Assembly: GCF_032884065.1 (NCBI RefSeq)
Contig: NC_088880.1
Coordinates: 24,552,715-24,616,714, forward strand
Source: Artemia franciscana
Lineage: Eukaryota; Arthropoda; Branchiopoda; Anostraca; Artemiidae
Direction of reading: 5' to 3'
DNA: 64,000 nt
Shown: positions 34,022-45,434 of the stretch, piece by piece
How the letters are laid out: each line of letters starts with the position of its first letter
Numbering within the stretch: the first letter of the stretch is position 1
The notes under the pieces: generated by a model
What the model was told of the DNA's origin: nothing
Database searches by the model: none
What the model saw: the letters and a program-made list of their open reading frames with translations, nothing else
Position numbers and translations under genes: made by a program

Positions 34022-35861
34022 TTTATGGCACTTGGTATCTATCAAGTGACATATAGCAATTGCATATTCTGTTGGTTGGTCTGTCTGTCTGTCCTGTTTT
34101 TGCTAGTTTAGGCACTTCCAGGTAAGCTAGGACAATGAAATCTGGCAGGCGTATCAGGAACCAGACCAGATTAAATTTGAAATTGTCGTTTCCCCGATTC
34201 AATCATGTGGAGAAGAGTGGGGGGATGGTAAACTGGAAAAAATAGAAAAATTAGGTATTTTTAACTTACAAATGGGTGATTGGAACTTAATGGAATTTGA
34301 TGTTTAGAAGGCTATTGTGTCTTAGAGCTCTTATTTTAAATGTTGACTGGATCTGGTGACATGGGGGGGGGGAACCTAAAATCTTGGAAAACGCTTAGAG
34401 TGGAGGGATTGGGATGAAACTTGGTGGGAAAAATAAACACAAGTCCTAGATACCTGATTGGCATAACTGGAACGGATCTGCTCTCTTTGGGGGAGTTGGG
34501 GGGAGGGTTAATTCTGAAAAAATAGAAAAAATGAGGTTTTTTAACTGACAAAGGAGTGATCAGATCTTAATAAAAATTGATATTTGGTAGGATATTGTGT
34601 CTCAGAGTTCTTATTTTAAATCCCAAACGGATCCGGTTACACTGGGGGTAGTTATGAGGGGGGACCTAAAATCTTGGGAAACACATAGAGTGTGGGGATT
34701 GGGATGAGATTTGATGGGAAAAATGAGCACAAGTCCTAGGTACATGATTGACATAACTGGAACGAATCTGCTCTCATTAGGTGAGTTGGAGGGGGGGGGG
34801 GGTTAATTCTGAAAAATTAGAAAAAATGAGGTATTTTTAACTTACAAAGGAGTGATTGGATCTTAATGAAATTTCATATGTAGAAGGACCTCGCAGCTCA
34901 GATCTTATTTTAAATCCAAACTGAATCCAGTGTCATTGGAGGGAGAGGGGGGGGGGACTGGAAATCTTGGGAAATACTTAAAGAGGAGAGATCAGGGTAA
35001 AACTTGATGGGAAGAATAAGAACAAGTCCAAGATACATGACTGACATAACCCTACCAGATCCGCTCTCTTTGGTGGAGTTGGGAGGGGGGGGGGTAATTC
35101 AGAAAAATTAGAAAAAATAAGGTACTTGTAACTTAAAACAGGTGATAATGTCTTAATGAAATTTGATATTTAGAAGGATCGTGTGCTTTATCGCTCTTAT
35201 TTTCAATCCCAACCAGATCTGGTGACATTGGGTGGAGTTGGAGGGGAAATCGGAATTCTTGGAAAACGTGAAAATTAAGGTATCTTTATCTTATGAATGG
35301 GTGATTAAATCTTAATGAAACTTGATATATAGAAAAATCTTCTGTTTCAGATGCTCTCTGTTCAATTTGAATTGGATCTGAGGACATAGGGGGTTGGATG
35401 GGAAAAAAAGAAATCTTGGAAAACGCTGAGAGTGGAGAGATAGGGATGAAACTTGGTGAGAAGAATAAGCACAAGTCCTAGATACATGATTGACATACCG
35501 GACTGAATCCGCTCTCTTTTGGGGAGTTGGGGGTTGTTAATTTGGAAAAATTAGAAAAATTGAGGTATTTTTAACTTAAGAACAGCTGACTTGATCTTAA
35601 TGAAATTTGATATTTAGAAGGAACTCATGTCTCAGAGCTCTTATTTCAAATTCCGACCAGATATGTCGATACTGGGGGGGGGGAGTTGGAGGGGAAATCG
35701 GAAATATTAGAAAACGCTTATAGTAGAGTGATTTGGATGAAACTTGGTTGGTAGAATAAGCAAATGTCTTATATACGTGATTGACGTAACCGGACTGAAT
35801 ATGCCTTCTTTGGGGGAGTTAGGGGTATGGTTCAGTGCTTTGGCGAGTTTGGTGCTTCTGG
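34022..35861 (+). repeat. Family E element 2, truncated by the gap
   Basis: Counterpart of element 1 (10,046-12,207). It keeps the ATGGCACTTGG left end and the tandem units, but the right end with CAAGTGCCAT is missing because the sequence stops at the N gap. Confidence 0.75.
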
Positions 35862-35961
35862 NNNNNNNNNNNNNNNNNNNNNNNNNNNNNNNNNNNNNNN
35901 NNNNNNNNNNNNNNNNNNNNNNNNNNNNNNNNNNNNNNNNNNNNNNNNNNNNNNNNNNNNN
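35862..35961. other. Assembly gap of exactly 100 N
   Basis: One hundred consecutive N, the conventional placeholder for a gap of unknown size. Frames that span it are meaningless. Confidence 1.
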
Positions 35962-36357
35962 GACCCCTGAAAAAAAAAAAAAAAAAAAAAAAAAACAAAT
36001 AAACACGCACCCGTGATTCGTTTTCTGGCAAAAAATACGAAATTCCACATTTTTGTAGATAGGAGCTTGAAAATTTTGCAACATGGTTCTCTGATACGCC
36101 GAATGCGATGGTGTGATTTTCGTTAAGATTCTGTGACTTTTAGGGGGTGTTTCCCCTGTTTTCTAAAATAAGGCAAATTTTTTCAGGCTCGTAACTTTTG
36201 ATGACAAAGACTAAATTTGATGAAACTTATATATTTAAAATCAGCATGAAAATCTGATTCTTTTGATGTATATTTTAGCATCAAAATTCCGTTTTTTAGA
36301 GTTTCGTTTACTATGGAGCCGGGTCGCTCCTTACTACAGTTCGTTACCACGAACTGT
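35962..36357 (-). repeat. Family A head, inverted, starting at the gap
   Basis: The reverse complement matches 20,812-21,200: the ACAGTTCGT/ACGAACTGT hairpin at the right end (36,336-36,357), GGAGCGACCCGGCTC, and an AATTTTGATGC block. A run of 26 A (35,970-35,995) lies beside the gap. Confidence 0.8.
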
Positions 36358-39115
36358 TTGAAAAAGAAAGCCATAACAAATTTGTTTTCGCTTTTATTTA
36401 CTGACACTAAACTTCACGAAGTATGTACTTGAAGATGCCTTACAGAGCCCATGTAATTATCCACACTAAATGAGAGTTGTGATAAATATTACTTCACTGA
36501 TTTATCTATGTGTGTTTCAATTTTCTTGTCACCTGCTTTATTTTACGTCTGCAGATTTCATAGGTTGCGGTTTTTCATGATTAATTTGTTCTTTATTTTC
36601 TCGTGAGTCTCCTTATTCTTGTCCTAAAAATATCTCATCTTGCATTTAAGTATAGGTGTGTACAAGAAAAGTGACCTAATTACTGTGTAGAAAAGCCAAA
36701 CTCCACCAAATATTGTGAGAAAATGCACAAGAAACCGAACTTCTATCTCCGGAAAGCTAATTAACTAAACTCAATTCCTGTCTTCATTTTCCAATAATTG
36801 AATTTTGACATAAAAAGAAACTAACAAACGAAACTTCACGTATAACAAAAGGTTCTAGAATATCCTATCAACTATCAAGGGACAAAACCTCTATGTTTTG
36901 CCGATTCACTTGATCGCCAAAGATATCAATTCTTCGCCCTTAACCAGCAGATAATGCCAGAACTGCTGAGTTTGTGTCTTCCCAAGTGGCTGGTTACCTC
37001 TAAGGGATAAAAGCCAAACTTCACTTAAATTCAATCCAAATATTGAAACAAAATGGATTATATTTTAAGGAATTTGAAGTTGACCACTTCTTTACAATGG
37101 TCATTACCAAATACATTACCTGTTCCTTGAAATACACTTTTCAAGCTTGGAAAGTCGGGAAATTATATTAGCTCAAGAAACGCAATTTAGTGATATCAAA
37201 CTAGAAAAAAGTTATGGTTTTGCCTCCAATAGTTGCTTAATCAGACAAGAGCCAATGTCTGCATTTAAGCATTACCGTCGGGGGAGAGAAAAAGTGCCGT
37301 TTGAGGTCAATATTTTCTTTTTTTGAAGGGTCTAGTAGACCTAACTTCAGGGCTTCCTCTTACCCCTCTCCTAGGATCCAAAGATTATGGAATATATTTC
37401 AAGGAGCCAACGTTTTCTTCCAAGTACGAATAAAATTAAAAATTTCGACAGCGTTGCCAGGAGAGAAGTTCTTGGCAATGTACTGAACACCGATGAGATT
37501 TGAAATGGCAGTATGTTAGTAAAGCATAAAACTCACCCAGGCGTAATAATAACTGCAAACAAATATTAGATAAATGTAGCCTTTCAAAAACTTTTTCTTC
37601 TACCCGAATTTGTTTGGAATCGTTGTTAGCGGTGGCCCTCAGCAAAGCTGCTGATGTATAAATAATAGATTTTGACAAATTCAGTCATTGCAGCATTATT
37701 TTATGCTAATTTGAGTCATTTTATCTATCTAACTATTTAAATAGTATTTATTACACTTGAATCATCCATATCATTTACCACTAGAATTCTCCTACGTCAT
37801 CATCCACTGAATTACAATTTTTGGTATTCTTGTATAATCCAGAACATACTCGAGAAGTTAAGTTATGTAAATCATAATGAAACATACTAAAACATGATGA
37901 AAATATCATACTTTAGTTCATGTAATAATATAATTTAGGCTATATATTTGCACATTAGAAGGGATGGGGGTAAAGTAAGACCATTTAATGACTAAAAATA
38001 GGGTCAAACAAACATGTATTATAACATTAGTTAGCTATATCAAATAGTAACAAAGATATGAAATATCATTTTTGGGAATATGAAGTCAATCGGTAACTTA
38101 GTTGTAAGTCATCAGCCAGCAATGACGCATGTTCAAAGTTGACTGACCTAGCGGTAAACTTGGACTGTGAGAGAGGGGTGTAATTATTACAGTATTAATT
38201 TTAGCATTATTAATGGCTGCAAAATTGTTCTTTGTAATTTATGTGAATTTTTTTTATTAATTTCTTTATACCTTTTTTTTATTAACATTTGTAAAAATTG
38301 GGTTCGGAATAGATGATAGTAATACAGACCCAATAAATTATATATAAGCGATTTGGAGCAATAAGTATAAGAGTGTCCTTGGGAGGGGGTATATTTTCAC
38401 ATTTAATATGTATTGTTATTTGTATATTCTCCCCCTGAGTGCATACATACCTGATTTAAAACACATCGCCTTGAGACAATCGATTACACAACATAGTCTA
38501 TTAAAAGATTAGGTACACTTTAAATTAGTAAGGTCATCAAAACAGAAATACTTTTTTGCCCGTTCAACCCATCTTAGCTGGCTGACAAGTATTTTCTTGT
38601 ATTTTCTTTTGGTCGTTTTAGGTTATGAAGTTTTTCGTACAATAAATTTTTGTCTACGTACCCATATGAGCCAAATAAATGAATAAGCGAAGCTAATTAG
38701 TTAAATTTTATAAAGCTTTTCGTCTGAAAAAAAAAACTCGAACGTTACAAATTTATTGATCCCCAAAGATGACAACTAAAGGTTATTAAATTGTCAGGCA
38801 AGGCTGTATCCAAGTTGGAGGGAGTACGTATTTTGTGCACTACTCGTAGTTCACAAAAGATTTTTTCCCAAGGGGGAAACCCTTTCTTTTCCTTGGAAAA
38901 CTGAAAATCACCAACACCATCTAAACTTCGGTGATGGACCACTTGTCTTATTTTGGATACATTAAATGTGAGAGAGAGTAAAGGAAGTGGCATAATATCA
39001 GGAATGAAATTGCCTGCTCAAAGTTGAAAAGCCTACTGAGACCTGCCAAAATTTTTCCAAGCTAATCCATGCCTACTTAGCGAAGATTTAATTTTCACAT
39101 GAAATAGTACTACTC
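36358..39115. other. Non-coding DNA, nothing recognised
   Basis: About 2.8 kb without any recognisable domain or repeat end. Short frames near 37,301, 37,436 and 38,745 are uninformative. If host introns or intergenic DNA exist in this window, this is a candidate. Confidence 0.5.
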
Positions 39116-39319
39116 CTAGCAACTCACTCCAGCACCAAGCCACTTGAGGCCAACCCATGTACGATCACTCCTCTCCCATCCCAATTTATTCAAAGCTTCC
39201 CTCTTTACACCCTCCCAGGTATTCCCCATTTTCTTTAAATCTTTCCTTAAGACATCCTCCCATTCCAAACGGGTACGACCTGTTTTTCGTTTGGCGCTAG
39301 ACGGTTGGCCGACAAGGAC
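39116..39319 (-). pseudogene. LINE ORF2 C-terminal fragment
   Basis: The minus strand carries 67 uninterrupted codons and a stop: VGQPSSAKRKTGRTRLEWED, then LRKDLKKMGNTWEGVKREAL, NKLGWERSDRTWVGLKWLG and AGVSC. This is the typical end of an endonuclease-type LINE polyprotein (SAKRKxGRxRLxWEDV... motif). It matches the WEGVKRE..LN.LGW block of the relic at 13,844-14,515, so it is probably the same family. It is too short for an ordinary ORF search. Confidence 0.85.
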
Positions 39320-39889
39320 TTAAAACTTTCTGACTTGAAATGATTTTAAAAAAACAATACCGACTAGATATTACTTCAAGAGAAATTTCAGCTTTGATCC
39401 TGTGACACTTCTAATTAGTTCTGTCAATTATCCAGCAGGCTTTGATGTTTCAAGAGAACGTAATAGTACCTCCCTGAAGCTCTACCAGAAACCTGTTAAT
39501 AGCTGGGTAGAGAATAATGTTTTCTCCAACTATGTGGTTGGCCCAATAAGCTGAGCCCTCATCATCAGTAACCAGTATCTACAGGATTTATCCTTATTGC
39601 TTGCAACAGTGATTTAAGGCAATCAAGTTAGTATGTAATATTGCAAATTAGTTATTTGACCTGAGGGCAAGAGTTAATATGTAGCTTGTCAAGCTAATCC
39701 TTTCCCCCCAAAGTTATCTGATCAAAATTTTGAATGGTCATTTTAATCAGCATAGTTGAAAGATCCAAAAACTATGCCTGGTATATATGCATTTTAGCGA
39801 CCCTACTCAAGTTCTTGATCTGAGTAGAACTGATTTCTCTGACCATAAATGAAATTTAATAAGTTTGCCATATGTAGTGATAGAGAATA
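39320..39889. other. Non-coding DNA with a family A scrap
   Basis: Positions 39,700-39,790 contain CCCCAAAGTTATCTGATCAA and GCATAGTTGAAAGATC, as in family A. The rest is not recognised. Confidence 0.45.
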
Positions 39890-40135
39890 ATGTCTGACCG
39901 TGGATGTAAAATGAAGACTTGGGATTTGCCAAGAACTGAAGAAGAGGGAATTAGACTTTTCCAGAATAAACGGGTGTTGCTCAAAACAAAACAGTGTGTC
40001 AATGGAAACAACATGACTTTATGCTTTCTCAACAAAAAGCATATAGTTCAACTAAGCCATGTTGGAAAAGTCGGTTTGGATGTCAGCACGTGTTTTGCTG
40101 ACAGTAAAATTCTATTAATTTCCTTAATTTTCTTC
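39890..40135 (+). pseudogene. N-terminal piece of a Merlin/ISXO2-like transposase
   Basis: The frame reads MSDRGCKMKTWDLPRTEEEG, then IRLFQNKRVLLKTKQCVNGN, NMTLCFLNKKHIVQLSHVGK and GLDVSTCFADSKI. A TW(D/N)LP..EEEGI.(F/L)FQ...(I/V)L start, a degenerate zinc ribbon (C.NG..MTL) and a VGL.V.T.F..S block are what I recall of the N-terminal region of Merlin-type (ISXO2-like) DDE transposases. The catalytic domain is absent: the frame runs into a family B tail at 40,129. The second zinc-ribbon cysteine pair is lost. Confidence 0.45.
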
Positions 40136-40217
40136 TGTAGTTTCCATAATTGTGTTAATAAAGTATTATGTTTTCATCCTGTTTTGGTGTATTTCAGCTA
40201 ACTTCACTTCTTGAATG
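40129..40217 (+). repeat. Family B tail
   Basis: Matches 23,664-23,757 (TAATTGTGTTAATAAAG ... CACTTCTTGAATGGGGTCGC) with only a few substitutions. Confidence 0.85.
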
Positions 40218-40353
40218 GGGTCGCTATAATATAGAAGTACATATGTCTTTACGGACGAAATGAGCCCTCGATGTCCCTGGGTAGAGGGAATACGCCCAGA
40301 AATTTGCCCATTGTTTACGTATGGTATTTGTTATTTGGATTTGTTATTTTTTT

Positions 40354-41870
40354 ATGGCCCTTGGTATTAACCAAGTGACATAAAGCAATCACAAATTCTG
40401 TCGGTCTGTCTGTCTGTCGGTCCCGGTTTTGCTACTTTAGGCACTTCCAGGTAAGCTAGGACGACGAAATTTGGCAGGCGTATCAGGGACCGGACCACAT
40501 TAAATTAGAAATAGTTGTTTTCCCGATTTGACCATCTGGGGGCGGGGCATTAATTCGGAAAAATTGAAGTATTTTTAACTTTCGAACGGTTGATCAGATC
40601 TTGATGAAATTTGATGTTTGGAAGGATATCGTGTCTTAAAGCTGTTATTTTAAATCCCTACCGGATCTGGTGACATTGGCGGGTGGGGGGTGGGAGGGGG
40701 AGACCTAAAATCTTGGAAAATGCTTAGATTGGAGGGATCAGGATGAAACTTGGTGGGAAAAATAAGCAGAAGTCTTAAATATGTGATTTACACAATTGGA
40801 ATGGATCCGCTCTATTGGGGGGGGGGGGGTAATTCTGAGAAATTAGAAAAAATGACGTATTTTTAACTTACGAAGGAGTGATCGGATCTTCATGAAACTT
40901 CATATTTAGAAGAACCTCGTAATTCAGATTTCTTATTTTGAATCTCAACCGGATCCAGCGTCATTGAAGGGGCAGTTGGAGGGGGGGGAATCTTAGAAAA
41001 TACTTAAAGCGGAGTGATCAGGATGAAACTGGATGGGAAGAATTAAACCCGTCTAAGATACGTGACTGACATAACCGGACCGGATCTGCTCTTTCTGGTG
41101 GAGTTGGGGGGGGGGGGGTAATTTTGAAAATTGATGTATTTGTAACTTACGAAAGCGTGACCAGATCTTAATGAGACTAGATCCTGTTACATTGGGGGGA
41201 GTTGGAGGCAGAAACCGGAATTCTTGGAAAACGTGAAAACTGGGGTATTTTTGTCTTACGAATAGATGATCGGATCTTAATGAAATTTGATATATAGAAG
41301 GAATTCATGTCTCAGAGCTCTTATTTCAAATCCTGACCAGATCTTTTGACATTGGGGGGAGTCGGAGGGGTAAATCTTGGAAAACACTTGGAGTGGAGGA
41401 ATCGGGATGAAGCTTGGTGGATAGAATAAGCAAATGTCCTTGATAAGTGATTGACGTAACCGTACTGGATTTGCTCTCTTTGGGGGAAGGGGTTAAGTGA
41501 TCTGACGAGTTTGATGCTTCTGGACGTACTAGGACGATGAAAATTGGTAGGCGTGTCAGGGAGCTGCACAAATTGACTTGATAAAGTCGTTTTCCCAGAT
41601 TCGACCATCTGGGGGGCTAAAGGGAGAGGAAAAAATTAGGTATTTATAACTTACGAGTGGGTAATCGGATCTCAATGAATTTTTATATTTAGAAGGACAT
41701 CGTGACTCAGAGTCCTTATTTTAAATCCTGACCGGCATTAAGCCTCTGATTTTTCTTTTAAATCAATCTATTGATTCTTAGAATTTTGTTAGAGCTCATA
41801 CCATATGAGCTCTTGGCTCTTAGCTCTTCTTGCCTCGTAACAAGTGCCATATGAGCTCTTGGGTCTTGTT
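40354..41870 (+). repeat. Family E element 3 (both ends present)
   Basis: The left end is ATGGCCCTTGGT, ATTA, ACCAAGTGACAT, a palindromic head, then (GTCT)n. Tandem units are marked by GTATTTTTAACTT(A/T)CG near 40,561, 40,855, 41,133, 41,246 and 41,639. The right end has AATCAAT/ATTGATT, then a perfect hairpin GAGCTCATA (41,792-41,800), CCA, TATGAGCTC (41,804-41,812), and CAAGTGCCAT (41,841-41,850). Non-coding. Confidence 0.75.
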
Positions 41871-41992
41871 TTTCTAAATAAAGCAGGTAGATTTTCACAT
41901 GCAACAAAAAGAAGTGTCATGTGCAAATATTATGATATTAGCTTAAAATAAATGATATTTTACAAGGTCAATATAAATGAAAGATGTAAAAC

Positions 41993-42190
41993 GGTAAAAA
42001 ATGGCGCTCTGATGTTGCATTTGCATTTTGTACAACTTGGGCTCTATTAATAAAATACGAACGAAGGCATTTTAAAGCCACATTACGTACACCAATTAAT
42101 TCAAGAATTTTGAGTAATTTTATCATGATCAACAGTGTCTAATGCCTTTTTAATGTCTAAAAGTAAAGCTTTTAGACATAGTGTTTTCAT
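41993..42190 (-). pseudogene. LINE reverse transcriptase fragment, motif A
   Basis: The minus strand reads LKALLLDIKKALDTVDHDKI, then after a frameshift LELIGVRNVALKCLRSYFIN and RAQVVQ. The LDIKKAFDTVDHD-type block is reverse transcriptase motif A with its catalytic Asp, followed by the L..L...G....LK...SYL..R.Q block of non-LTR elements. Short and frameshifted. Confidence 0.75.
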
Positions 42191-42285
42191 TTAATCACAA
42201 ACAGCTGTTTTAGCAGCTGATTTAATCAGCAAACAGCTGATTTATTATTTGATCACAAATCACAAACTGGGCTGTTTGTGATCAT

Positions 42286-42560
42286 TTAATCACAAACAGC
42301 ATTCTGAAAATGACAGAGCTGTAACCGCTGTGTCTCTAGTATTGACCGTCGAATAGGGAGGCTCAGATATACAATATCATCCACAAGCTCAACAGTAGAA
42401 TCACCAAGTGTGACGCTCCGACCAGCATCTGATTTCGAGTTAAAAAGCAGCCCTTCAGATTTTTCAGCATTAAACTTGAGTCCATTATGGGCATACTCTT
42501 GTTGCAACTCATTAGAATAAGCTTCTAGCCCATGCAGAGGCCGGTAAAAGACTAAGTCAG
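42286..42560 (-). pseudogene. LINE reverse transcriptase fragment, palm end
   Basis: The minus strand reads DLVFYRPLHGLEAYSNELQQ, EYAHNGLKFNAEKSEGLLFN and GDSTVELVDDIVYLSLPI. This corresponds to the region just after the YADD box (the GLKFNAEKSE block, then the VKYLG-like YL.LPI block). The element family differs from the adjoining 42,552-42,890 piece. It ends in a duplicated GCTGTTTGTGATTAAATGA sequence that also occurs near 42,195. Confidence 0.7.
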
Positions 42561-42890
42561 TCTGCCCATGACAGAAGGCGCTTTAGATAATCTCACTTGC
42601 AGCTCGGGGAGAAGCGAGCCATTTGAAGAAATTACGGAGCCCTGGTAGGTGAAGTCTTGAACAACCTCGATGTCAGTGGTGCTGTCCAGGCTAACTGGAG
42701 AGTTAACAGTATGAGAAGACGGGTCTATGGCCATAATTTTAGTTTTGTTCCAGTTTATATGCAGTCCTACTTTGGCAGCCTCTTCTTGTATAATTCGGAG
42801 CGCTTCCAGCAGTTGCTCCATGAAGTCCGCCAGAATGGCCAAGTCATCGGAAAAATCAACATCTGTGATGGCACATTTGATATTAAATTT
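42552..42890 (-). pseudogene. LINE reverse transcriptase fragment with FSDD box
   Basis: Reading the minus strand: AITDVDFSDDLAILADFMEQ, then LLEALRIIQEEAAKVGLHIN, WNKTKIMAI, and VVQDFTYQGSVISSNGSLLP, VRLSKAPSVMGRL. The YADD box is FSDD here. It continues through the GL.IN..KTK and F.YLGS.IS.dG blocks and stops at MGRL, where it is joined head to tail to another LINE fragment. The reading frame is intact within the fragment. Confidence 0.8.
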
Positions 42891-43689
42891 ATCAAATGTA
42901 ATAAATATGCAAAATGTTGATGATTGTAATGATTATGTGACTGTAGAAATATTCTGCAACAGAATCCGCTGTTATGCTTAAAGTTCATGCCTGACATTTT
43001 CACACGCTAGACATAAATACCAAAAACCATTTGTTAAGCAGTTCTCAAAGGGAAAGTCAGCAGGATAATGTAGATCAGGAGGATTGAATTGTGATTGAAC
43101 ATATATTGTCTTTCTAGTCCTAATACAGTTCAGCAAACGATTTTAGCAATAATTTCAGAGGTTAGAAGTGTTGGATTTGACCTTAAGTCTTAACGTTGAC
43201 TCTGCATCAGATGTTGAGTCTACATCATTGAGTCTACATCAGACGTTGAGTCTATATCCTTCAGTCTATGTAGCGTTGAGTCAACATATTTCGTGAGTAA
43301 AACTCGGTACAATGAATTGAAGGGTGCAGTTGGAATTTTTATATATCCTGCCGTTACAAAGATAAAAAAAGAGACAAGTACGAGTTTTGACAGTATAGGA
43401 ACTCATTGAGTTATGATGGCATTTGTCTTCTTTTTTGTCAAAGAAAAAGGAGACATGCGCCAACAATAGATTGCTTTTGAATTTGCTAATACAATACCAT
43501 ATACAGGGTGGTGGTGGTAGGGGTTCGATCTCCCCACTAAAATGTTTGTCCGAATCGTAAAAACCGTAATAACTGTACTAAGCAGATGATAAGTTATAAG
43601 AATATCCGGTCTTTATTTAGATAGAGAAAATAAAATGTTTCAATTTATTTTCTTGTTTTTGGACTCGGGATGCAATTTCTTGGTTGAGG
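42891..43689. other. Non-coding DNA with a small imperfect minisatellite
   Basis: Positions 43,186-43,283 contain about five imperfect copies of GTTGAGTCTACATCA. Otherwise nothing is recognised. Confidence 0.5.
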
Positions 43690-44110
43690 AGTAGAGACTT
43701 CACAAGGAGCAGAAGAGCTGGAATGAGCAGTAAATTCGTTTAGCAAAGGATGAGCAAAAAAATATAACTAGTTCAAAAATGTTAAGGGCTCTATTTCTCT
43801 TAAAATGTGAAAAAGAAGGAGAAAAAAGACTTAAACAAGAATTTTACGGAGAATGAAACGAATTTAAGGTTGAAAGCCCTTTATTTTTATTTTAACTTTA
43901 AAATCACATAAAGCCTGGTCTGCTGCAACGCCTTTCTCTGTGAAAATTAAGGCTATCACACAAAAAGACGGCAACAGTGTACAGGCTTACACAGTTAGTT
44001 TTTTACTGCGAAATTTACTGCTCAGCTACTGCTTAGCCTAGAAAAGAAAAAGGACGTTAATAGATTAGAGATAAAAGACATGTAAAGAAGTGATAAAATA
44101 AATAAATAAA
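43690..44110 (-). repeat. Family B copy, inverted
   Basis: The reverse complement shares GCTGAGCAGTAAATTTCG, GTTGCCGTCTTTTTGTG, the GTTGCA block and GAGCAGTAAA..CGTTTAGC-type blocks with 23,196-23,610. Confidence 0.7.
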
Positions 44111-44128
44111 CAAAGAACAGATCATCAA

Positions 44129-44466
44129 ACAGTTCGTGGTAACGAACTGTAGAGAGGAGCGACCCGGCTCAATAGTAACCAAAACTCTAAAAAATGGAAT
44201 TTTGATACCAATAGCTACATCAAAAGAATTACATTTTAATGTTGATAAATATACGAGTTTCATCATGTTTAGTCTTACCCATCAAAAGTTAAGAGCCTGA
44301 AAAAATTTGCCTTATTTTAGAAAATAGGGGACAACAACCCCTAAAAGTCATAGAATCTTAACGAAAATCACACAATCGAATTCAGCGTATCAGAGAACCC
44401 TTTTGTAGAAGTTTCAAGCTACTATCTACAAAAATGTGGAATTTTGTATTTTTTGCCAGAAGGTTT
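44129..44466 (+). repeat. Family A head, truncated
   Basis: It starts with the ACAGTTCGT/ACGAACTGT hairpin (44,129-44,150) and GGAGCGACCCGGCTC, closely following 20,812-21,150, and breaks off after TTTTTTGCCAGAAGG. Confidence 0.85.
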
Positions 44467-44741
44467 AATCTACTCCTAATATTACCTAACAAATACTCTA
44501 TGTGTCTCAACCATGTCATTTTACTACGAAAAATTAGCCATGGGTAGCAGAAAGAGTCATCCAGCCTAATAGCCTGATTTACAACATTTATTTGTGGTAC
44601 TTCAGTATTATTATTTTTTTGAGACTAGCATACAAACTGTTTTCTCCTGTAATAATGTCATATTATTCTCGCTGAACCATTGTAGAACATTATTTAATGC
44701 TTTTTACATTAAAAGAGCTGGGATTAGACAAAATAGAATAT

Positions 44742-45434
44742 CTAGTGGGGAGAAAAATTTTTCGTGAGGTCATTTTTAATTAAATTTATGTTTAGAGCAT
44801 TTAATGAATACTCTCCTAAATCCCTATTTAAGGAAATATTATTATTATTCCTAAGTCTGATTTCAATTGCTTCTCGAACTACTTTCTTTATGCCTTGATC
44901 ATTGCTCATAATGGCGAATTCTTCAAAAAGTATTTTGTGGCTAGGATTTTCAAAAACCTGACTGCTTATAGCAGAATCAAAAGAAACAGAAGTAATATTA
45001 GGGTTCAGAGCTTTGGTGATATCATCTTTATGCTGTTGTAGGCGTTTCTCGAAATTCTGGCTGGTTCTCCCTACATAAAATTTGCCACAGTCACATGGTA
45101 TTTTATAGACACCTCTTTGGCGAGTAACTGGAGTTTTATCTTTACCAGAATTTAGGAGATTTATGATTTTCAAATTATTGGTAAATACAACATACGGATT
45201 ATTTTGTGTGCATATTTTTTTAAGATTTCTAGTGATTTTTGGAATATATGGGAGGTAAATTATGTTTTGGGGCTTATCGGGATTCTCACATGGTAAATTA
45301 TAGTTGATTTTATGGAAGTGTCTTTTCAGTTTACGTTTAGTTGTATTATTAATAAATAAAAGGGGATACCCATTTCCAAAAAGTATGTCCCTGATAATGT
45401 CTAGTTCAACTGTTTCCCAATTCCCACTTCTGCG
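44742..45434 (-). pseudogene. Penelope-like element C-terminus with GIY-YIG nuclease
   Basis: The frame is open on the minus strand from 45,434 to the stop at 44,742 (about 230 codons) and has no Met start, so it is a truncated piece. It begins with the region after the reverse transcriptase palm (ETVELDIIRDILFGNGYPLL, FIN..TTKRKLKRH), continues with IIYLPYIPKITRNLKKIC and NNPYVVFTNNLKIIN, and then a GIY-YIG domain: GVYKIPC (45,113 down), CGKFYVGRTSQNFEKRLQQH, and REAIEIRLRN..NLNRDLGE-like end. Tyr, Tyr-x-Gly, Arg and Glu of the nuclease are visible. The upstream end stops at a TGA (45,437-45,435). A polymerase with a C-terminal GIY-YIG is diagnostic of Penelope-like elements. Confidence 0.85.

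Larger units (their letters stand above)
24007..35861 (+). repeat. Large direct duplication, copy 2
   Basis: This is the counterpart of 1-11,871 (see there). Repeats carried over include family A (24,007-24,690 and about 25,350-26,700), the 116-bp sequence (26,765-26,880) and family B (27,543-28,028). Divergence rises toward the right end, and homology ends exactly at the N gap. Confidence 0.95.

Noticed and set aside
35707-36084. Frames spanning the N gap
   Set aside because: They consist partly of unknown bases and join unrelated sequences.
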